From positions 496,001 through 560,000 of the forward strand of contig NZ_SGXC01000002.1 of assembly GCF_004216695.1 (NCBI RefSeq): a stretch of 64,000 bases of DNA, in the 5' to 3' direction. Source of the stretch: Pigmentiphaga kullae. GTDB lineage: Bacteria > Pseudomonadota > Gammaproteobacteria > Burkholderiales > Burkholderiaceae_B. Position 1 is the stretch's first letter; every line of letters starts with the position of its first letter. The position numbers and the translations under genes are program-made. Of the stretch, positions 50,254 through 56,750 are shown piece after piece. The notes under the pieces were generated by a model. It saw only the letters and a program-made list of their open reading frames with translations. It was not told the origin of the DNA and did no database searches.

Positions 50254-51324
50254 TCAATCCATCACTTCTTGCTGTGTCCATTTCGTTCGAACGTCTTGCG
50301 CCACGTTATCCATGGTGGGCATGAGTGCAGATCGGGAAATATTCTCACGGCGAAGAATCTCTATTAAGTCGGCTAAATGCTCGTGTGCCAATCTAAGCTT
50401 CCTAAGTACCGTGATGGCCGGGTTGGCCTCAGAAACAAACTCCGCAATGCCAGGTCGTTTACCACCTGATTTCATAAAATAAATGCCAGACCTGCTAATG
50501 GTCGTGAACAGCCCAGCCTGAGCAGCTAAGAACGGGTTGTCGCGAGTAGATGGCCTGACGACTGCGATGGTGGGATCAAATCGTGGGGCGCCATTTGGTG
50601 CATTGGGGAAGCTGACTCCTTCGACAGAAACTCTCTGTGCATGGCTCTTGTGCAATGCCCAAACGACCAGATGTGCTCCAGCGTTTGCAACCCGCAATGG
50701 CTCAACGGCAAAGAATGCGGCGGCCATCGGATCTCGTGTCCAGTCAAGAAGACGCGTAGGTATCCCATGATGCTGTGCGAGAGCCAAGGCAGCCGGCAAA
50801 TCTGAGAAGCGCAAGAATTCGTCGCCAAATATCGGATTGTGAGGATCCGCCAACCAATCTGGATTGGTAGTTGGATCCGGTCCGAGATTTGTCATCGGTA
50901 CCGGCATTCCCAGTTCATCACACCTGCTGATGAAGTCCCACACTGGCAAATACTCGGCAGTGGTTTGGATTGTTAGGAACCTACTAAGCTCGGCATCGCG
51001 TGGGCCAAATGCAGCGGAACCGGACCAGTAGTTGGGATGCCAAAACCAGTTGAGATTTTGCGTCGGCTGCACAGCGTCAAAGCGGCGCGTCGCTTCAGTA
51101 ATACTGTTGTTCAAGATGGTATTCGACGGGCGCCAAGCCGAAGGTAATAACTGCCATTCCTCGTATGCGTGGCCCCGAAAAACCCACGGGCAAGATGCAC
51201 CTTCCCACCAATGGGAATTGGATGGACGAAGAGCGTCAATAAATTCCTGAGCCGTTGCTGCCACCGCTACTTCGATGCCTCCAGAGGCATTTGTCCAATC
51301 AATAGCCAACTCAATTCTCTCCAA
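50254..51324 (-). CDS. FRG-domain protein
   Basis: The 356-residue protein has the FRG hallmark in two blocks: PWVFRGHAYEEWQLLPSAWR, and LAQHHGIPTRLLDWTRDPMA followed by AAFFA. The domain is named for its Phe-Arg-Gly and is common in defence islands and toxin-like proteins; its chemistry is not settled. A later NPFLAAQAGLFTTI segment is also typical. It has no signal peptide or membrane segment. It lies downstream of the PIN/antitoxin pair on the same strand with a 63-bp gap. Confidence 0.8.
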   Translation of the reverse strand: MERIELAIDWTNASGGIEVAVAATAQEFIDALRPSNSHWWEGASCPWVFRGHAYEEWQLLPSAWRPSNTILNNSITEATRRFDAVQPTQNLNWFWHPNYWSGSAAFGPRDAELSRFLTIQTTAEYLPVWDFISRCDELGMPVPMTNLGPDPTTNPDWLADPHNPIFGDEFLRFSDLPAALALAQHHGIPTRLLDWTRDPMAAAFFAVEPLRVANAGAHLVVWALHKSHAQRVSVEGVSFPNAPNGAPRFDPTIAVVRPSTRDNPFLAAQAGLFTTISRSGIYFMKSGGKRPGIAEFVSEANPAITVLRKLRLAHEHLADLIEILRRENISRSALMPTMDNVAQDVRTKWTQQEVMD

Positions 51325-51387
51325 TTTGGCAGGTTTCCCATTCTTCGGCTACGGCAGGCGCCTGATGGGCCGCGTTGAGCTGCGATG

Positions 51388-51963
51388 TTAGAGAATGGAA
51401 CAATAGGTCGCTAAGGCTTTGGTCGTCTGAACCAGTCCTTGCCGAAATAGGATCTCCAGATAGCGATCGACGTCGATAGGCGGATTCTTGAGTTGCGCCC
51501 GCTGTCGCTGCGCGGCGGCTACCACCGCTGCTGCATCAAGGTCAAAGAGATTCTCCACAAACTCGTCGGGATGTTGAGATTCAACTCCGTAGGAAGCGAG
51601 CACGTCCGCTGGAAAATCCAGTTGATTGAAGGTCACGATCACGTTGGCACCGCAGCGGATGGCCGTAGCGAGAACATGGCGATCGTCGGGGTCGGGCAGA
51701 GTCAACCCTGCAATGAGATCTTCATACCCATCTACCAAACCATCGGGGATTGCGCGATCCATCAGGTCTGAAGTGCGATCCACCTGTACACGTGTCAGAT
51801 CAGGCCTGTTGAGTAGCAAATTGCGTTTCCACTCCTCATGAATGTCGCGACTCCAGCGAGCACGGAACCGTCCCGACAACCCTAGCCACATCAGAAAGTC
51901 GCGCAGCGGCGCGGGATAGAGAACACAGGCATCGAAGATGACAGTGAAGGGGGAGTGCCTCAT
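51388..51963 (-). CDS. PIN-domain ribonuclease toxin
   Basis: The 191-residue PIN_3-type protein has the N-terminal acid in VIFDACVLYPAPLRDFLMWL (Asp11) and the C-terminal acidic block LPDPDDRHVLATAI followed by TFNQLDFP. Such proteins cut RNA with a metal ion. The start overlaps the upstream antitoxin stop by four bases, the usual toxin-antitoxin order of antitoxin first. Confidence 0.85.
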   Translation of the reverse strand: MRHSPFTVIFDACVLYPAPLRDFLMWLGLSGRFRARWSRDIHEEWKRNLLLNRPDLTRVQVDRTSDLMDRAIPDGLVDGYEDLIAGLTLPDPDDRHVLATAIRCGANVIVTFNQLDFPADVLASYGVESQHPDEFVENLFDLDAAAVVAAAQRQRAQLKNPPIDVDRYLEILFRQGLVQTTKALATYCSIL

Positions 51964-52403
51964 TCGTACCCCATGCCTGATTCCTGAGCTTGGCGGGCGA
52001 GTTCGGCCATGGCTTCTTCGCTAGCACGATCGCGTGCATCCTTGTACTGCATCAGGTCCGCGAACCGCACTCGGCGATGCTTCCCCGTTCGATGGAACGG
52101 CAGCACGCCATCCTCCAGCAGCTTGACCAGATGAGGGCGGGAGACGTTGAGCATGTCCGCAGCTTCCTGGGTCGTCAGCTCCGTATGGACGGGTACGACT
52201 CTTACGGCATTGCCACCAGCCAACTCGGCCAGGATATCGACCAGCAAACGCAGCGCGGAGGTAGGCAACTCCACCTGATGGGCCTGGTTCCGGTCATCGA
52301 AGATCTGGATGTGTTGTGTTTCGAAGCGCGTTGCCAAGTAGGCCGCCAAGGCGCGTTGACCTTGCACGGCTGCCTGGACCTCCCGTTCGGCGGGCAGCGT
52401 CAT
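51960..52403 (-). CDS. excisionase-type HTH antitoxin
   Basis: The 147-residue protein has a MerR/excisionase-like DNA-binding segment (LTTQEAADMLNVSRPHLVKL, then PFHRTGKHRRVRFADLMQYK) in the C-terminal half. The arrangement with a PIN toxin is a known toxin-antitoxin type. It probably represses its own promoter through direct repeats upstream (52475-52501). Confidence 0.82.
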   Translation of the reverse strand: MTLPAEREVQAAVQGQRALAAYLATRFETQHIQIFDDRNQAHQVELPTSALRLLVDILAELAGGNAVRVVPVHTELTTQEAADMLNVSRPHLVKLLEDGVLPFHRTGKHRRVRFADLMQYKDARDRASEEAMAELARQAQESGMGYE

Positions 52404-52474
52404 CTTGGTTGGGGCAGTGGTGGTTATGGCTAGTTCCTGGGCTGTGAAGCAATCTCAAAGTCTAGCATATTCGA

Positions 52475-52501
52475 AATAAACGAAAAACGCAATAAACGAA
52501 A
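52475..52501 (-). promoter_or_regulatory. direct repeats upstream of the PIN antitoxin
   Basis: AATAAACGAAA occurs twice, at 52475-52485 and 52491-52501, 16 bp apart, about 70-95 bp before the antitoxin start. They flank the likely promoter region and are good candidates for the antitoxin operator. The rest of 52404-52640 shows nothing else. Confidence 0.5.
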
Positions 52502-52640
52502 GAGGGATGGGAGATGACGAGGGCCGGATCTCTGTTGTCCTGCTGCGTGGAGCAAGTTCTTTTGACTCAATGACGTCTGAAGAAGATAAATCGACACCGC
52601 TGCGCGTTTGCGTCACTGATGAGCGAGCCGGTGGTTCGCC

Positions 52641-52658
52641 ATGGTATTTTTCGTGGCA
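52641..52658 (+). repeat. integrase arm-like repeat, copy 2
   Basis: ATGGTATTTTTCGTGGCA lies 80 bp left of the GAGTGG core of att copy 2. The same repeat sits at exactly the same distance from att copy 3, and the stretch between aligns without gaps. Confidence 0.65.
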
Positions 52659-52719
52659 TTGGCGGATCTGTCTGTTTCAATACTCTGATTTAAAACAGCT
52701 TTTTCTTCCTATTGATAAC

Positions 52720-52732
52720 TGAGTGGGAGTGA
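52720..52732 (+). repeat. att-like direct repeat, copy 2
   Basis: TGAGTGGGAGTGA is identical to the guaA end over 13 bases. It lies in non-coding DNA at the junction of the two islands. The following bases (GTCTGGCATCGACTGGCAC) resemble those after copy 3. Confidence 0.75.
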
Positions 52733-52851
52733 TTCCACGTCTGGCATCGACTGGCACTGAGCGGGCTTTTTTTGTAACTTCGTTCGGCACCATCAGGCAA
52801 TCTTTGGCATCGCCAAGCACCGCCAGAAATGGCGATGCTGGCCAGCTCGTT

Positions 52852-53046
52852 CTATGCTGGCGTGTCCAGCCCTTCCTTGGCGTCCAACAACGGCCAGAGA
52901 AACAACCTGCTCAGGCTGTGCGTATCGTTTAGCAAGGCGGCAAGCGGCCTGCCCATCGCCTCATCAGCCAACCACCAGCGCAGCAGCTCGCCGGTCTCGT
53001 CGCGGGCTTCCAGTCGCCCACCCTCAAACATCCAGATAGCAGTCAT
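52852..53046 (-). CDS. small hypothetical protein in island 2
   Basis: A 64-residue frame starting MTAIWMFEGGRLEARDE has GAGG nine bases upstream. The composition looks protein-like (LLRWWLADEAMGRPLAALL), but I do not recognise the family. It lies downstream of two antitoxin-like remnants on the same strand and may be part of the same worn module. Confidence 0.35.
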   Translation of the reverse strand: MTAIWMFEGGRLEARDETGELLRWWLADEAMGRPLAALLNDTHSLSRLFLWPLLDAKEGLDTPA

Positions 53047-53093
53047 CGTGCTTGCCTCATTTCCGGGGAAAAGTCCCGAGGGAAACGGTACCG

Positions 53094-53252
53094 TCACGAC
53101 GCGATGCTGTGCATGGTTCGCGCACGTGCTGCGACTTCGCGGACGTGTTCGATATAGGCGGGGTCGGCCGTCGCCTCGGCGTCGGCCAGGAATGTGGCTA
53201 CGGCTTCAGCAGTGGTCAGGTCTTCGGCCGGGTCAAAGGGCGTAAGGGGTTC
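53094..53252 (-). pseudogene. fragment of an HTH addiction-module antidote (HigA/HI1420-like)
   Basis: A frame without any start codon reads PFDPAEDLTTAEAVATFLAD and DPAYIEHVREVAARARTM, a good match to the N-terminal half of the antidote family. It stops just where the helix-turn-helix should begin. It starts right at the stop codon of the next upstream frame, so a frameshift or deletion fused and cut two modules. Confidence 0.45.
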
Positions 53253-53431
53253 TAGGCCCGCATCGACGCGGCGGCCAGCTCGACAGCTTGGGCGACGTCA
53301 GTCAGCCGGGCGCGCACTTGGTCTGCATTAACGGCGCGGCCTGCGGCGGCCTTCAACGCATCGTAGGCAGGGCCGATTTGTTCATGCAGCCAACGCGCCA
53401 TGTCCACTTTCCCTGTTTCCTCTTTGCCCAT
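53252..53431 (-). CDS. small antitoxin-like protein (C-terminal RHH-antitoxin motif)
   Basis: A 59-residue frame contains WLHEQIGPAYDALKAAAGRA and VNADQVRARL, resembling the C-terminal toxin-binding tail of ParD-like antitoxins. The DNA-binding half seems missing, and no toxin gene follows, so it is probably a remnant. It has GTAAGG before its ATG. The gap 53432-53722 to the operon holds no gene I can recognise. Confidence 0.4.
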   Translation of the reverse strand: MGKEETGKVDMARWLHEQIGPAYDALKAAAGRAVNADQVRARLTDVAQAVELAAASMRA

Positions 53432-53722
53432 CGCACACCTTACGCTGATATTGCTCAGCCCGCCTCATCCAGATGAGGCCACAGGCTACTACGTTGCCTG
53501 CTTTCCCTGGGAAGAGAGACGCGACCACCTTCTTGGCGTAACCATCTGCGTAAAGCAGGCCTTGCAATCGAACTGGTGCCGCGAGCCTGCCGCAACGCGT
53601 GGCACCGGCCGAATCTATGGCTTCGCGCACATGAGATTCGGGGTTCATTCGAGGGGGTCAGATGGTAAACTTGGCCAAACTTTGGAAGACTTCGCCGCGC
53701 GACACCAAGCGGGCCGCCTGAA

Positions 53723-53923
53723 ATGAACCAACCCGATAGCGAAATTCTCACGCTGGATGAAGTGGCAGTCTACCTCAAGGCAGGGAAGAAGACCGTGTAC
53801 CGGCTAGCCCAGCAGGGGGAGATACCGGGATTCAAGCTGGGCGGCACCTGGCGGTTTCGTCGCAGCGAGTTGGATCGCTGGATTGCCGCGCAGATAGCCG
53901 AGAAAACGCAGGACAAGACATGA
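53723..53923 (+). CDS. excisionase-family HTH DNA-binding protein
   Basis: The 66-residue winged-helix protein ILTLDEVAVYLKAGKKTVYR, then GEIPGFKLGGTWRFRRSELD, has an intact HTH_17 fold. It is the first gene of the defence-like operon and is linked to the methyltransferase through a 21-codon overlapping frame. It is probably the operon's regulator, playing the role of a restriction-modification C-protein, rather than an excisionase, since no integrase is present. Confidence 0.8.
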   Translation: MNQPDSEILTLDEVAVYLKAGKKTVYRLAQQGEIPGFKLGGTWRFRRSELDRWIAAQIAEKTQDKT

Positions 53924-53985
53924 GCGCTCCGCAAAACGATAGCAACTTGGCGGCCACGCCCCTAAGGGGGGCTGCACGCCCATGA
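53920..53985 (+). CDS. 21-residue linking reading frame
   Basis: The frame starts in ATGA overlap with the HTH stop and ends in ATGA overlap with the methyltransferase start (MSAPQNDSNLAATPLRGAARP). It has no visible domain. The double overlap suggests that it carries ribosomes from the regulator to the methyltransferase gene, so translation is coupled across the gap. Confidence 0.45.
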   Translation: MSAPQNDSNLAATPLRGAARP

Positions 53986-56750
53986 ATGCCGTAGAAATCG
54001 AACAAGCCGTCACCGACCTCGCGGAGCAGCCCTTTGACCCCGCAGAGTTCCCCTACGCCTTCCTGGAAGCCTTTGGCAACAAGGCGACGACCATCAAGCG
54101 CCTGCGCGCGGGGGCGTCGAACAAGTCCGATCTCGGTGGTGTTCTCCAGACTAGCAACATCCACATTTTGACCTGCGACACTGGGCGGGTGACGCAGACG
54201 CTGGCCGCTCTTAAGGCCAGCCCGGCTACGGCCAAGGCCAAGGCGAAGTTCATCCTCGCCACGGACGGGGCGGACTTTGAGGCCGAAGACCTGACCAGCG
54301 GCGAGACCGTCGCCTGTGCCTTCAGGGATTTTCCCGACCATTTCGGCTTCTTCCTGCCGCTGGCGGGCATCAGCACTGTCCGCCAGATCAGTGAGAACGC
54401 CTTCGACATCCGGGCCACCAGCCGCCTGAACCGTCTGTATGTCGAACTGCTGAAGGACAACCCGGAATGGGGCACGGCGGAGCATCGCCACGACATGAAC
54501 AAGCTCATGGCGCGGCTGATCTTCTGCTTCTTCGCCGAGGACACCGATATCTTTGGCGGCAGGGGCAAGTTCACCGAGACCGTCGCGCGGATGAGTGCGG
54601 GGGATTCGACCAATACGCACGAGGTCGTCGCCACGCTGTTCCGCACCATGAACACCAAGCGTGAGGATCGGGCGGCCGCTGGGCTGCCTCGGTGGGCCAA
54701 TATCGACGATTTCCCCTATGTCAACGGGCAGTTGTTCTCAGGCGGCGACGAAGTCCCGCGATTCAGCAAGATTGCACGGTCCTATCTGCTTCACGTCGGT
54801 GGGCTGGACTGGACCAAAATCAACCCGGACATCTTCGGGTCGATGATCCAGGCCGTCGCTGAGGACGAGGAGCGTGGCGAGCTGGGGATGCACTACACCA
54901 GTGTTCCCAACATCCTGAAGGTGCTGAACCCGCTGTTTCTCGACGACCTGCGTGCAAAGCTGGAAGAAGCGGGCGACAACCCGCGCACCTTGCTCAACCT
55001 GCGCAAGCGCATCGCCCGCATTCGCGTGTTCGATCCGGCCTGCGGTTCGGGCAACTTCCTGGTCATCGCCTACAAGGAAATGCGCGCGATCGAGGCTGAG
55101 ATCAATAAGCGGCGCGGTGAGCCAGATCGCGCATCTGGTATCCCGTTGACGAACTTCCGCGGGATCGAACTGCGAGATTTTCCGGCGGAGATAGCGCGGC
55201 TCTCGTTGGTCATCGCCGAATATCAGTGCGACGTGCTGTATCGCGGCCAGAAGCTGGCCCTTGCCGAGTTCCTGCCCTTGCGGAACGAGAACTGGATCAC
55301 TTGCGGCAATGCGCTCTGGCTCGATTGGTTAAACGTGTGTCCATCAATTGGGACCGGCGTGAAACTGCAATCGAGAGACTTCTTTGAGACGCCGCTCGAT
55401 CAGGCCGAAATCGATTTCGAGAACGAGGGCGGCGAGATCTACATCTGTGGTAACCCGCCGTACAAAGGAAGCCAAGATCAAACCGACCAGCAGAAGTCAG
55501 ACTTGGCCCATGTTTTTGCAGGGGAGAATATCAACTCTGGAGTAGCTGACTACGTTTTGGGGTGGTTTGCTAAGGCGGCAAATTTTGTTCGCAGGTATCG
55601 CGCTAAGTTTGCTTTTGTAGCAACCAATAGCATTCACCAAGGTAGGCAAGTCGCCAGAATTTGGCCTGCGCTACTCGGTAACGATTTGAGAATTTTTTTC
55701 GCAGAGCCGTCGTTCAAGTGGTCGAACTTGGCCTCGAAGAAAGCCGTAGTTACGGTATCCATCATTGGGATTTCTTCATTACCCGAGAAATGCCGAGTAA
55801 TCTCAGACGGATTAGCCAGGGACGTGGATCAAATTGGACCTTACATGGTCCCTGGCCCGACGGTCTTCGTCGACGAGCGACGCACAGCTTTGTCCGATGT
55901 GTCACCCATGTCGTTCGGCAGCATGCCCAATGACGGCGGGGCTCTGCTGATGAACTATAGCGAATACAAGGAACTTATCACTGACCGCAGGACACTGCCG
56001 TTCGTTCGATCCGCAGCAGGCACGCGAGAATTCATCAATGGTGTCCCGAGATACTGCGTTTGGGTGAGTGACGATCAGTACGAGAAGGCAAATGAGATCC
56101 CTGCGCTCGCATTTCGCTTTAACCGCGTGAGAACAGCACGGGAGCAAAGCAAGAGACCAGCAACGAACTCACTAAGTCGATTTCCGTATCGCTTTGGAGA
56201 GATTCGCCAGACCGGTGACGAGTCGGTCATCATCGTTTCAAAAACAGCTTCCGAAAACCGCGATTACATTCCCGCATCGTTGCTAGAGCGAGGTGGTATC
56301 GTCACTGAGGCGTTTGGGCTCTTCAATGCACCGCTTTGGAACTTGGCGATTGTCGTGTCCCGCCTTCACACAGTCTGGGCCAAGACGGTGTGCGGCAGGA
56401 TGAAGAGTGACCCCCGGTACTCAAATACCCTTGGTTGGAACACCTTCCCGGTTCCAGCGCTGACAGAAAAAAATAGGACGGACCTTACGCGCTGCGCCGA
56501 GGATATTCTGCTGGCGCGGGAGCATCATTTTCCAGCTACTATAGCCGACCTTTACGACCCCGACGCAATGCCCGCCGACCTGCGCGCCGCGCATGAGCGC
56601 AATGACGAAGTGCTGGAACGCATCTACATCGGCCGCCGCTTCAAGAACGACACCGAGCGGCTGGAAAGGCTGTTCGATCTTTATACCAAGATGACCGCTT
56701 TGGCTGCACCGGCCAAGGGCAAGAAACGCAGAGCGGGAGCCAACGCATGA
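53982..56750 (+). CDS. MmeI-like N6-adenine DNA methyltransferase lacking the nuclease motif
   Basis: The 922-residue protein has the architecture of MmeI-type enzymes. An N-terminal domain is followed by a helical linker, the methyltransferase core with FDPACGSGNFL (SAM motif I, residues 350-360) and NPPY (motif IV, residues 491-494), then a target-recognition region and a C-terminal helical part. Where nuclease-active relatives have an E-x-K, this protein reads NIHILTCDTGRV, so it should modify but not cut. The recognition region (about 55480-56500) is much more AT-rich than its flanks. It overlaps the helicase by four bases. Confidence 0.85.
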   Translation: MNAVEIEQAVTDLAEQPFDPAEFPYAFLEAFGNKATTIKRLRAGASNKSDLGGVLQTSNIHILTCDTGRVTQTLAALKASPATAKAKAKFILATDGADFEAEDLTSGETVACAFRDFPDHFGFFLPLAGISTVRQISENAFDIRATSRLNRLYVELLKDNPEWGTAEHRHDMNKLMARLIFCFFAEDTDIFGGRGKFTETVARMSAGDSTNTHEVVATLFRTMNTKREDRAAAGLPRWANIDDFPYVNGQLFSGGDEVPRFSKIARSYLLHVGGLDWTKINPDIFGSMIQAVAEDEERGELGMHYTSVPNILKVLNPLFLDDLRAKLEEAGDNPRTLLNLRKRIARIRVFDPACGSGNFLVIAYKEMRAIEAEINKRRGEPDRASGIPLTNFRGIELRDFPAEIARLSLVIAEYQCDVLYRGQKLALAEFLPLRNENWITCGNALWLDWLNVCPSIGTGVKLQSRDFFETPLDQAEIDFENEGGEIYICGNPPYKGSQDQTDQQKSDLAHVFAGENINSGVADYVLGWFAKAANFVRRYRAKFAFVATNSIHQGRQVARIWPALLGNDLRIFFAEPSFKWSNLASKKAVVTVSIIGISSLPEKCRVISDGLARDVDQIGPYMVPGPTVFVDERRTALSDVSPMSFGSMPNDGGALLMNYSEYKELITDRRTLPFVRSAAGTREFINGVPRYCVWVSDDQYEKANEIPALAFRFNRVRTAREQSKRPATNSLSRFPYRFGEIRQTGDESVIIVSKTASENRDYIPASLLERGGIVTEAFGLFNAPLWNLAIVVSRLHTVWAKTVCGRMKSDPRYSNTLGWNTFPVPALTEKNRTDLTRCAEDILLAREHHFPATIADLYDPDAMPADLRAAHERNDEVLERIYIGRRFKNDTERLERLFDLYTKMTALAAPAKGKKRRAGANA

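Larger units (their letters stand above)
50055..52732. mobile_element. guaA-associated island 1 (integrase-less)
   Basis: A 2.7-kb stretch of clearly lower G+C lies between two direct repeats. It holds an FRG-domain protein and a PIN toxin/antitoxin pair, all on the - strand. Bases 50055-50253 next to guaA carry an arm-like repeat but no gene; the integrase normally found there is absent, so the element is presumably immobile now. Confidence 0.65.

Noticed and set aside
52507-52722. 71-codon frame ending at att copy 2
   Set aside because: It is a translation of the island's right-end repeat; the matching right end at 60125 does not keep the frame.
53400-53726. Open frames on both strands between the antitoxin remnants and the HTH gene
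   Set aside because: No ribosome sites, no family resemblance, and the frames on the two strands shadow each other. A 19-codon frame at 53662 with a good GAGGGGG site ends at the HTH start but is too short to call.
53723-53923. Small HTH protein as a true excisionase of the island
   Set aside because: No integrase is present, and its coupling to the methyltransferase fits an operon regulator better.
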